Positions 44,762-53,739 of a DNA stretch of 64,000 nucleotides are shown here, in pieces. Numbering within the stretch: the first letter of the stretch is position 1; every line of letters starts with the position of its first letter. A program made the translations under genes and the position numbers. This stretch comes from Acinetobacter bereziniae LMG 1003 = CIP 70.12 (lineage in GTDB: Bacteria > Pseudomonadota > Gammaproteobacteria > Pseudomonadales > Moraxellaceae): the NCBI RefSeq assembly GCF_000368925.1, contig NZ_KB849755.1:1294620-1358619 (forward strand). Reading direction: 5' to 3'. The notes beneath the pieces are model-generated. The model saw only the letters and a list, made by a program, of their open reading frames with translations. It did not search any database and was not told where the DNA came from.

Positions 44762-46225
44762 TTAATGCCCCAATATCGATTTGTCTAAAGGAATTTCAAT
44801 TCCTACAGAAGCACCAGCATCGTTGCCGTGTACATCCGAATCGCTGACCCAACCATTGATTTTTAAAGGTATGGTAGGTTTAATATAATGCGTCCATGTT
44901 AAATCTAGAGCTTTGATCTTATCCTGTTCAGGAAAGGCTAAATTAATTTGCTTAGCACCAAAATAATCAGCAGATTGATTTACTTTGGCATAGATCACAC
45001 GTCCAGATAAACGGTTCATCACATCAAAGCGAATATTACCACCTACGGAAATCATTTCTCCATCACCACCCATCGCATGTCCAAGTGGGAAACCTTGCTG
45101 ATAATAACCATCTGTATAAATATAATGATTATAAGAAATTGCTTTAACATCACCATTTGTTGTTGTATCTGCCCATTCAGCATAAAACTGAACAGGCATA
45201 TTTTTAAAGCTTGTAGAGTAGTCCGCACCTGCTAAATACATTTTCTTAGAAGGCAATAATCCTGCTTCATCTTCACCCACATATTGCCCATAAAAACTGA
45301 CTGGAACATTTAATAAGGATTGAAGATTTAAACGAGCATCAAAGCCCGCGATTTGATTGGATTTATCATCATCACCGTTTTCAAAGTTATCATTCCCTTT
45401 GATTGCATTCCAAAGTGAACTCCAACTTTCAGGACGTCCATCACCGCCCCATTGCAAAATACGCGAAGCCCCTAATTCTAAATAAGGTAAAGGCTGAGCT
45501 GTCAAACGGAAACCTAAAAGTTTAGCATCAGGCACGGCTTTATAATCTTCTAACTGTCCAGCAAAAGCTTGATATTGCCAAGGTCCAATCCAAGACAACC
45601 ATTTAGATTCAAAAGCTTTTTGTTCAGCGCGTTGCGCGGTAAAACCGTAGACTGGACGGCTGGCATCACCACGAATCAGGCTTCCATCATGCCCAGGTCC
45701 CCAATAAGTTGGAATTTGACCTGCAATCACCCATTGATTCCACAATTTTCCAGCAATGTATGAGCCTTCAACATTGACATCACGGCGATTGTCAATCTGA
45801 GGATCTTTTTCGCCATTCACACGCAGCTTGGCATCCCAGTTTTCACCACCACCATTAAACTCAAGTGACCCAACATATTGTGCTTTTTCACGATCGCCAA
45901 AAGCTTGCGGAATATTTTTCTGATCTGTTTCTGCAAATAAACCCAGTTTTGCTGTTTGATTATCAGCTTTTAATGCATTTTGAATTGAATCAATAACTTT
46001 TTGTTGTGTGTTGTTCGAAATCTTCGCTTGAGATAATGCACGTTGAATTTCATCACCACTCATTGGCCAAGTTGAAGTGCTGATTTGAATCACACCTTGT
46101 TGATTTAACCAGTTTAAATCTGTACGGATATCTTGATTATTTAATACAATTCCCTGAGCCAAAACAGGTAAAGACATTCCAAATAACACAGCAGCATACA
46201 GTGCTTTTCTTAAATACATGCTCAT
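44762..46225 (-). CDS. Capsule assembly Wzi family outer membrane protein
   Basis: About 487 residues from ATG 46225 (a TTG lies three codons upstream; a further ATG two codons later is possible). Sec signal peptide ending VLAQ (about 25), then a helical region and an 18-strand-type beta-barrel. Wzi-like features: WNQWVIAGQIPTYWGPGHDGSLI, RPVYGFTAQRAEQKAFES, YLELGASRILQWGGDGRP and MPVQFYAEWADTTTNG. Wzi is a lectin that helps bind capsule polysaccharide to the cell surface; relatives outside capsule loci exist, and no capsule genes are nearby, so the ligand is open. Confidence 0.85.
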   Translation of the reverse strand: MSMYLRKALYAAVLFGMSLPVLAQGIVLNNQDIRTDLNWLNQQGVIQISTSTWPMSGDEIQRALSQAKISNNTQQKVIDSIQNALKADNQTAKLGLFAETDQKNIPQAFGDREKAQYVGSLEFNGGGENWDAKLRVNGEKDPQIDNRRDVNVEGSYIAGKLWNQWVIAGQIPTYWGPGHDGSLIRGDASRPVYGFTAQRAEQKAFESKWLSWIGPWQYQAFAGQLEDYKAVPDAKLLGFRLTAQPLPYLELGASRILQWGGDGRPESWSSLWNAIKGNDNFENGDDDKSNQIAGFDARLNLQSLLNVPVSFYGQYVGEDEAGLLPSKKMYLAGADYSTSFKNMPVQFYAEWADTTTNGDVKAISYNHYIYTDGYYQQGFPLGHAMGGDGEMISVGGNIRFDVMNRLSGRVIYAKVNQSADYFGAKQINLAFPEQDKIKALDLTWTHYIKPTIPLKINGWVSDSDVHGNDAGASVGIEIPLDKSILGH

Positions 46226-46414
46226 TTTTCTCAAGTGTGATTTACTGCCACACCATAGTTATTTTAAAAGTTTTTTTCAATGGTGAAATTGTGTTATTCG
46301 CATTGCAAAAACGCATACATCATTCGAAAAAAAAGTGTACCGAAGTACACTTTTAAATATTTTAAATGCCATGACAGCCAACATTCTTTTTCAGAAAAAT
46401 CAATACGACTGCTT

Positions 46415-48040
46415 TTAATTAAATACTTTTAACAATAACCAGAACAATCCACCTGATAAACAAATGGTTGCAGGTAAAGTAAAGATCCAAGCAGAAAGAA
46501 TGGTTTTGACAGTCGCAAAATTTAAGCCAGATTTGTTGGCAACCATCGTTCCGGCAACCGCACTATTCAGGACATGGGTTGTTGATACAGGCAAACCAAA
46601 ACCATCAGCAGCAGCAATCGTTGACATTGCTACCAGTTCAGCAGACATGCCCTGACCATATGTCATATGATGCTTACCGATACGTTCACCCACAGTCACC
46701 ACAATACGCTTCCAACCCACCATCGTACCTAGACCTAAAGCCAAGGCAACAGCAACTTTTACCCAGTTTGGAATATATTGTAAGAATGAATCGAGATTCT
46801 TACGGTAATCTTTTACAACTTTAGCTTGAGCTTCATCCATTTTTGGAAGTTGATCGGCTTTATCTAAACGTTTAAATGCCGTTGTACTTAAGTACATATC
46901 ATTACGTAAAGATGATACTTCAGCTTCTGGAATATCCTGAAGATTTCCAAACTGACCTACACGCTCACCCAAATGATCGGTCAAACTTGCTAGAGCAGGA
47001 ACAACCGCAGGGTTTAACTCTTTGGTTTGAATAAACTTCGTGATCGTTGCACGTGCTTGCTCATCTGGAATATCAGCGTGTTCTGCATAAATTGCTGTCG
47101 CGGTTTGACTAGACAATTGTGAAAATGACTGCAAATGTTGTTGATCCAAACCACGGTTTAAAGAATAAGCCAAAGGCACAATACCAATCAAAATCAACAT
47201 GATCAGTCCCATACCTTTTTGACCATCATTTGAACCATGCGCAAAACTTACCCCTGTACAGGTAAAAATAAGAATCGCACGGATCAAAGGTGGTGGCGGT
47301 TTATTGCCTTCTGGTGGTTGGAACAATTCAAGTTGCTTTTTAAACAGCTTTTTAACAATCAGGAAGACCACTGCTGCAAAAGCAAAACCAATTAAAGGAG
47401 AAAACAACAATGCTTTGCCGACTTTAATGACCTGATCCATGTCTACACCGCTTGCACCACTGGATGCGTGCAAAATGTAGTTCATGATTCCCACACCTAA
47501 AATTGAACCAATCAAAGTATGGGAACTCGATGCAGGAATCCCTAAAAACCAAGTTCCTAGATTCCAGAGAATTGCAGCAATCAGCATTGCAAAAACCATT
47601 GCAAAGCCAGCACCACTCCCCACATTCATGATTAATTCAACAGGAAGTAATGCAATAATCCCGTATGCAACAGCACCACTTGCAACCATGACCCCAAGAA
47701 AATTACAGAAACCTGCCCACATCACTGCAACTGGTGCAGGTAAGGCGTTGGTATAAATCACGGTAGCCACAGCATTGGCAGTATCGTGAAAACCATTTAC
47801 AAACTCAAAGCCTAAAGCAATGAATAAAGCAGTCGCTAAAAGAATGACTGAATAAAGACTTAAAGGTGGAACATGTGCTAAATCTGCACTAACTTGCACC
47901 CCGATATAAATCAAGGTTGCAATAATAATCGTCAGAAACACCGGCATAAAAAACTTCGGTGTAGGTACATGCACATTCGTCGATTTAGCAGCTTGAGACG
48001 ATGATGCAGAATCTGAGACGGGAGGTAAATTCGAATTCAT
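46415..48040 (-). CDS. PiT-family inorganic phosphate (or metal-phosphate) transporter
   Basis: 541 residues, an inner-membrane symporter of the PHO4 family. The two inverted signature repeats are VNGFHDTANAVATVIYT near residue 82 and IAAADGFGLPVSTTHVLNSA near residue 485; further SSSHTLIGSILG and FSFAHGSNDGQKGMGL-type segment FAHGSNDGQKGMG are present. A hydrophilic insert (about 310-430) lies in the middle, so it is a little longer than E. coli PitA (499). A PhoB-box-like sequence lies 47 bases upstream, suggesting phosphate-starvation control. Confidence 0.93.
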   Translation of the reverse strand: MNSNLPPVSDSASSSQAAKSTNVHVPTPKFFMPVFLTIIIATLIYIGVQVSADLAHVPPLSLYSVILLATALFIALGFEFVNGFHDTANAVATVIYTNALPAPVAVMWAGFCNFLGVMVASGAVAYGIIALLPVELIMNVGSGAGFAMVFAMLIAAILWNLGTWFLGIPASSSHTLIGSILGVGIMNYILHASSGASGVDMDQVIKVGKALLFSPLIGFAFAAVVFLIVKKLFKKQLELFQPPEGNKPPPPLIRAILIFTCTGVSFAHGSNDGQKGMGLIMLILIGIVPLAYSLNRGLDQQHLQSFSQLSSQTATAIYAEHADIPDEQARATITKFIQTKELNPAVVPALASLTDHLGERVGQFGNLQDIPEAEVSSLRNDMYLSTTAFKRLDKADQLPKMDEAQAKVVKDYRKNLDSFLQYIPNWVKVAVALALGLGTMVGWKRIVVTVGERIGKHHMTYGQGMSAELVAMSTIAAADGFGLPVSTTHVLNSAVAGTMVANKSGLNFATVKTILSAWIFTLPATICLSGGLFWLLLKVFN

Positions 48041-48086
48041 GCAGAAGGTAAGCGAATATTAGAATGCGCTTATTGTTCAATTAAAT

Positions 48087-48105
48087 TGTGACAATTATAT
48101 GACAA
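48087..48105 (-). promoter_or_regulatory. PhoB-box-like sequence upstream of the PiT gene
   Basis: On the minus strand TTGTCATATAATTGTCACA: two 11-base-spaced TTGTCAT/TTGTCAC repeats as in the Pho box consensus CTGTCATAAATCTGTCAC. It ends 47 bases before the ATG. Further TGTCA-like copies occur at about 48275-48335. The rest of the 500-base gap (48041-48540) shows no gene. Confidence 0.65.
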
Positions 48106-48462
48106 ATAGCTCCCCAATGAAGTGAATTTTTTACTTTTTTCACTTCAGTATTTCGCAATACTTGCGACTCAATCTATATTTTTATTTATTTTATTCAATG
48201 ATTTAAAATAATTAAATAAAATTAATTTGATTAAATTTTTACATTTCACTCTGAAATAATATTTGTAATATTTCCGTCAAATATGACAGGTGACCAATAT
48301 TTCCACTCAGTATCTGCGATATTTGTGACAATTTGATGAAAAAACAAACACTATTTTTGAATAAGCTTTGCTTAAATTTCGACAATACAATTTAGCGTTA
48401 TACAAAATACAAAGGTGCAAATTTAAAGCCAACTTTCGCTTAGACTCGAAAAATATAACTAT

Positions 48463-48494
48463 AAAAAACTCAGTCCCCGAAGGGACTAAGTTTT
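48463..48494 (-). terminator. Terminator of the adhesin gene
   Basis: On the minus strand a stem AACTTAGTCC/GGACTGAGTT (one mispaired position) with a TTCG-type loop followed by TTTTTT, 46 bases after the stop codon. Confidence 0.85.
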
Positions 48495-48540
48495 AAGAGC
48501 GTCACATGAAAAATGCTGAAATCAAAACTTCCTGTTTAGA

Positions 48541-51500
48541 TTATTTCCATTGGTAGCCTACCGATACAGCACCGCCGATATTGCTACGACTGTCTGCAGA
48601 CGCCCCCATTTTCCAAATGATCTTGTTGCTGTCGCTAATCGCACTAATACCCACTGCAACGGCTGTTTCACCGCGATAACCTGAAAGCCCTGCACTCATC
48701 ATGCTCATACCCGCTTCAGTCGGTTGCGGTAAATTACCCACAGCCATTGCACCTGCAATCCCTGCATAGGTATCGTTGCGTAAATCATCTACATTTTTGT
48801 TGGTGTTGTAGAATGCTTGTTCAAGGTTGCTAACACGTGTATCGACTGCACCCAATGCATCCCCTACATTATTATAGCTTCCACCCGCTACATTATAGGT
48901 TGGCGCTTTGATTGAGCCATCTTGGTTCAATGTTGAGCCACCGCCGAGGTACTGTGCAACATTGCTATTGGTTTGGTGCAGTTGTGAACCATTAATCGCA
49001 TCTGTAGAGTCTTTGCTAATCGTACCATTGGCTAAACCACTGACTTTATTACTGGTCCCATCAATAGTCACTTTACCGACATTGACCTGATTTGCCATGA
49101 CTTGATTGGCAATCACTTGGTCTGCTTTTACCTGATTGGCTGTAACTTGATTTGCAGTCACCGAGTTCAAGTTAATGTCATCTGCCAAAGCCACTTGATA
49201 ATTATTTGATCCATCTGCATTGGTGCTACTGTTCACCACAGTATTTTTACCCGCAGAGACACTGGTCTTAGAACCTGCTACCTGCCCTTGTAATGAAGCA
49301 ATGGCATCATGCACATTGTCTTTACCTGTGTTGCCGATATTGCTGGTGCTGACACTACCATCTGCATTAACTTTTGCATTGCCACCCAAAACATTGGCAA
49401 CACTTTCAGCAGTCCCATGGAGTTGGCTACCATTAACAGCTTCATTGGACGTTGCACTCACTTCACCATCAGCCAAACCAGTGATCTTATTTGTTTGCGC
49501 ATCTGCTTTGATGTTACCTACGGTGACTGAGTCAAAGCTCACATCATCTTTGGTTGCAACTTGGTAATCAGTTGAACCATCTGCATTGGTGGTTTTAGTG
49601 ATGGTGGTATTTTTGCCTTCCATTACAGTACTTTTTGCGCCACCCACTTGACCTTGTAATGATGAAATTGCCTGATTGGTCGCATAGAGTTGTGAGCCAT
49701 TGACTGCATCTGTACTGGTTGCACTGAGTTGCCCTGCTGCAACATTGATGATTTGACGTTCACCACCAACTTTACCGACACTGACCACACCATTACTCGC
49801 AGAGCCTACACCCGCAAAGGCATAGTCCTGCCCAAGAATGGTCACTTTAGATTCAGAAGTTGCAGCACGATCTGTGGATTCATTGCCTAATACAACACTG
49901 TTGGCTTGAGTGGTGGTGATCGAACTACCTAATGCAACCGTTTTATCTTGTACAACATTGTTGTTATAACCAATAGCTACAGCATTTTCACCTGCTACTT
50001 TACTCCCTACACCGACCGCCAGTGCATTTTTACCAGTTGCACCGTCATTGTTGTAGTTATCTGCTTGTACACCATCATCATTGACGCTGACATAATGGGT
50101 TTTACTGTCTGCAATGGCTTTATTTGTGGCATAAAGTTGTGAACCATTAATCGCATCTGTACTGGTCGCACTGACTTCACCCGCAGTTAAACCTGTTATT
50201 TTACCTGTTGTGCTGTCGGTGATCACCGTACCCACTGTAGTCTTGTCAAAACTCACTTCTTTCGCAGTTGCAATGTTGTAAATACTTTGACCATTTTTAC
50301 CTTGGGTTTCGGTCACAACAATGTTGTCACCTTCTACAACTTCAGTTTTTGCTGCCGCTGCCGATTTTCCAACTTCGGTAATCGCTTGATTGGTGGCATA
50401 AAGTTGTGAACCATTCACTGCATCAGTACTGTCACTGCTGACTTTTCCTGCAGCCACATTGATGATCTGACGTTCAGCGCCTGCTTTACCTACACTCACA
50501 ACACCATTACTCGCAGAGCCTACACCGACAAAGGCATAGTCCTGACCAAGAATGGTCACTTTTGACTCAGCAGTTGCAGCACGATCTGTAGATTCATTGC
50601 CCAATACAACACTGTTGGCTTGGGTCGTAGTGATTGAACTGCCTAATGCAACCGTTTTATCTTGTACAACATTGTTGTTATAACCAATAGCTACAGCATT
50701 TTCACCTGCTGCTTTACTCCCTACACCGACCGCCAGTGCATTTTTACCCGTTGCACCGTCATTGTTGTAGTTATCTGCTTGTACACCATCATCATTGACG
50801 CTGACATAATGGGTTTTACTGTCTGCAATGGCTTGATTAGTCGCATAAAGTTGTGAACCATTTATCGCATCTGTACTGGTCGCACTGACTTCACCCGCAG
50901 TCAAACCTGTGATTTTGCCTGTTGCGCTGTCGGTGATCACCGTACCCACTGTAGTCTTGTTAAAACTCACTTCTTTCGCAGTTGCAACGTTGTAAACACT
51001 TTGACCATTTTTACCTTGGGTTTCGGTCACAACAATGTTGTCACCTTCTACAACTTCAGTTTTTGCTGCCGCTGCCGATTTTCCAACTTCGGTAATCGCT
51101 TGATTGGTGGCATAAAGTTGTGAACCATTCACTGCATCAGTACTGTCACTGCTCACTTTTCCTGCAGCCACATTGATGATTTGACGTTCAGCGCCTGCTT
51201 TACCGACACTGACCACACCATTGGCAGCTGAGCCTACACCCGCAAAGGCATAATCTTGACCATTAATGCTGACTTTTGACTCAGAAGTCGCTGCTCGATC
51301 TGTCGATTTATTTCCTAATATAACGCTATTATCTTGAGTAGTAGTAACTTGATTACCTAATACAAAGGTATTGTTGTTTGCAACAATATTACTGATACCC
51401 ACTATAGCAGAAGAGCTACCACTAACATTATTTGCCTGTCCAAGAACATAGGCTACACTACCTTTATTAACTTGATTATATCTACCTAAAATCCCAGATG

Positions 51501-53739
51501 AATCACTTTGAACAGTGTTATCTGTTCCCAATGCAATACTGCCATTTCCTGAAATCTGATTTCCGATTCCAACCGCTGTAGTATTCATATTTGTCACATT
51601 ATTACCAGTACCAAGCGCAAGCGTGCTAGCGCCTGAAACTTGGTTACCAAATCCTAAAGTTGCTGCACCACCACTGGTTAATATATTGTTGTTTCCAATG
51701 GCAAGGCTTGTACCACTTGAGGTCAATATCTGATTTTCATTCCCTAAAATGCTACTATTTTGTTGCTCAGAACGGTTATTTGTACCAATAACATGTGCAT
51801 TATTTGCTAAAGCAACACTATTGCTACCTATAACCGTTGAACCACCATTAGAGGCTTTAACTCCACTCCCGATTGCAATACCACCATAGTTTGAAACAGC
51901 GTTAGTCCCAAGGGCAACACTATTTTCGTTCTCTGCTTTTGAGGCTACACCAATTGCAATTGAGTTTTTACCAATCGCCCCATCATTATTGTAGTTTCCG
52001 CCTTGTGTTCCATCGTCATTGACGCTGATATAGTGGGTTTTACTGTCTGCGATGGCTTGATTAGTAGCATAAAGTTGTGAACCATTCACTGCATCGGTAC
52101 TGTCACTGCTGACTTTTCCTGCCGCCACATTGATGATTTGACGTTCAGCGCCTGCTTTACCTACACTCACAACACCATTACTAGCTGAGCCTACACCCGC
52201 AAAGGCATAGTCCTGACCATTGATGCTGACTTTTGATTCAGCAGTTGCAGCACGATCTGTTGATGCATTCCCGAGAATCACACTATTGGCTTGGGTCGTT
52301 GTAACATTGTTACCAAGAACTTGGGTATTGTCTTGAGCAACGATATTTTTATTTCCAATTGCTGTTGAATTTTTGGCGTTATTGAGCTGATTTTCATTCC
52401 CTAAAACATTGTTGTTATCACCACCAGTGATAGTATTACTAAATCCAGCCGCTAAAGATTTGGTGCTATCCGTAATTTTATTAAAAGCACCAATTGCTGA
52501 GCTATATTCACTGGCACTTGAGATTTCATTGACAACACCGACACCCAAGGCACGACGACCTAAAATCTTATTATTTGCACCTAAAGCCGTGGCACGCTCC
52601 CCTCCAGCTGTATTCCAAAGACCAATTGCTGATGACCACTGACCATCTGTTTGGTTTTCTGCACCAACCGTAATAGAACGATAACCGAATGCACGGTTAT
52701 AACTACCCACCGCAACACCTGAGAAATCTTTTACAGTGTTGTTTGAACCCAAAGCCACGGCTTCATTGCCCGTTACATTGTTATTGCTACCAATGACTGT
52801 ACTTGCACCAGCAGTATTACTTAAAACATTATTATTCCCAATGGCAATACTATTTGCTGCATCAGTAGTCACATTACCAATCGCAATTGCATTTTCACCC
52901 GTTGCTTTAGCACCCACGCCCAACGCTAAAGAATTTTTCCCTTGCGCCCCATCATTATTGTAGTTTCCACCTTGTATTCCATCGTCATTGACACTGACAT
53001 AATGGGTTTGACTATCTGCAATGGCTTTATTGGTCGCAAAGAGTTGTGAACCGTTCACCGCATCGGTACTGGTTGCGCTGACTTCACCCGCTGCCACATT
53101 GATGATTTGTCGTTCAGCGCCTGCTTTACCAACACTGACGATACCTTTTGCGACAGAGCCAGCTCCTGCAACAGTATAGTCTTCACCATTGATTGTAATT
53201 TTATCTACTGTGGTAGCAGCTCGGTCAGTCGATGCATTGCCCAATAAAACACTGTTGGCTTGAGTTGTTGTAATACCGCTACCCAATACATAAGTATCAT
53301 TTTGAGCTACAGTATTATTATTTCCAAGTATGCCAACACCAGAACCATTAACAATATTAGCGTCACCAACAACATAACTATATCCATTATTGATTTTGTT
53401 ATAACGCCCTAGCACCATGCTATAACCAGCTTGAACGTTATTTGCATTACCTACTGCGTAGGATTCGTTACCGCTAACCGTATTACTCTGTCCCAAAGTA
53501 CCTGCAGACCATCCCTGAACATTATTAGCATCCCCAAAAGCTGAAGAGCCATCCCCACTTCCAACATTATTTGCTCGACCAACTGCAATATTACGACTAC
53601 CCGTTACTTTATTAACACTACCTAGGGCAAAGACTTCACTTCCACTAACTTCATTGTAACGTCCAAAAGCACCGGCACCCCACCCTTGAACATTATTACC
53701 ATCCCCAAAAACGGAAGAGCCATTCCCCCCCCCCAACAT
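48541..53739 (-). CDS. Trimeric autotransporter adhesin, C-terminal portion (out of frame with its 5' part)
   Basis: About 1,730 codons that continue the 53696-56983 frame after a +1 shift at a G(10) tract. There is no signal peptide or convincing start of its own (ATG 53739 is inside the repeat). It contains many YadA-head beta-roll repeats (GNNNVxG, SxAxG), HANS-type necks (STDAVNGSQLYATN repeated), trimeric coiled-coil stalk segments (NQVTANQVKADQV) and ends with the YadA anchor domain (about last 70 residues, GMSMMSAGLSGYRGETAVAVGIS through SVGYQWK). Such proteins form trimeric surface fibres that bind host matrix or abiotic surfaces, as does Ata of A. baumannii. Confidence 0.85.
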   Translation of the reverse strand: MLGGGNGSSVFGDGNNVQGWGAGAFGRYNEVSGSEVFALGSVNKVTGSRNIAVGRANNVGSGDGSSAFGDANNVQGWSAGTLGQSNTVSGNESYAVGNANNVQAGYSMVLGRYNKINNGYSYVVGDANIVNGSGVGILGNNNTVAQNDTYVLGSGITTTQANSVLLGNASTDRAATTVDKITINGEDYTVAGAGSVAKGIVSVGKAGAERQIINVAAGEVSATSTDAVNGSQLFATNKAIADSQTHYVSVNDDGIQGGNYNNDGAQGKNSLALGVGAKATGENAIAIGNVTTDAANSIAIGNNNVLSNTAGASTVIGSNNNVTGNEAVALGSNNTVKDFSGVAVGSYNRAFGYRSITVGAENQTDGQWSSAIGLWNTAGGERATALGANNKILGRRALGVGVVNEISSASEYSSAIGAFNKITDSTKSLAAGFSNTITGGDNNNVLGNENQLNNAKNSTAIGNKNIVAQDNTQVLGNNVTTTQANSVILGNASTDRAATAESKVSINGQDYAFAGVGSASNGVVSVGKAGAERQIINVAAGKVSSDSTDAVNGSQLYATNQAIADSKTHYISVNDDGTQGGNYNNDGAIGKNSIAIGVASKAENENSVALGTNAVSNYGGIAIGSGVKASNGGSTVIGSNSVALANNAHVIGTNNRSEQQNSSILGNENQILTSSGTSLAIGNNNILTSGGAATLGFGNQVSGASTLALGTGNNVTNMNTTAVGIGNQISGNGSIALGTDNTVQSDSSGILGRYNQVNKGSVAYVLGQANNVSGSSSAIVGISNIVANNNTFVLGNQVTTTQDNSVILGNKSTDRAATSESKVSINGQDYAFAGVGSAANGVVSVGKAGAERQIINVAAGKVSSDSTDAVNGSQLYATNQAITEVGKSAAAAKTEVVEGDNIVVTETQGKNGQSVYNVATAKEVSFNKTTVGTVITDSATGKITGLTAGEVSATSTDAINGSQLYATNQAIADSKTHYVSVNDDGVQADNYNNDGATGKNALAVGVGSKAAGENAVAIGYNNNVVQDKTVALGSSITTTQANSVVLGNESTDRAATAESKVTILGQDYAFVGVGSASNGVVSVGKAGAERQIINVAAGKVSSDSTDAVNGSQLYATNQAITEVGKSAAAAKTEVVEGDNIVVTETQGKNGQSIYNIATAKEVSFDKTTVGTVITDSTTGKITGLTAGEVSATSTDAINGSQLYATNKAIADSKTHYVSVNDDGVQADNYNNDGATGKNALAVGVGSKVAGENAVAIGYNNNVVQDKTVALGSSITTTQANSVVLGNESTDRAATSESKVTILGQDYAFAGVGSASNGVVSVGKVGGERQIINVAAGQLSATSTDAVNGSQLYATNQAISSLQGQVGGAKSTVMEGKNTTITKTTNADGSTDYQVATKDDVSFDSVTVGNIKADAQTNKITGLADGEVSATSNEAVNGSQLHGTAESVANVLGGNAKVNADGSVSTSNIGNTGKDNVHDAIASLQGQVAGSKTSVSAGKNTVVNSSTNADGSNNYQVALADDINLNSVTANQVTANQVKADQVIANQVMANQVNVGKVTIDGTSNKVSGLANGTISKDSTDAINGSQLHQTNSNVAQYLGGGSTLNQDGSIKAPTYNVAGGSYNNVGDALGAVDTRVSNLEQAFYNTNKNVDDLRNDTYAGIAGAMAVGNLPQPTEAGMSMMSAGLSGYRGETAVAVGISAISDSNKIIWKMGASADSRSNIGGAVSVGYQWK
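49770..51197 (-). repeat. Tandem near-identical 714-bp repeat inside the adhesin
   Basis: Two adjacent copies of a 714-bp (238-codon) unit, boundaries approximate: 49770-50483 and 50484-51197. Matching landmarks are 714 bases apart, such as the stretch around 49948 and 50662. The protein differs at only a few residues (for example SVYNVAT versus SIYNIAT). Recombination between copies would shorten or lengthen the stalk without shifting the frame. Confidence 0.8.
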
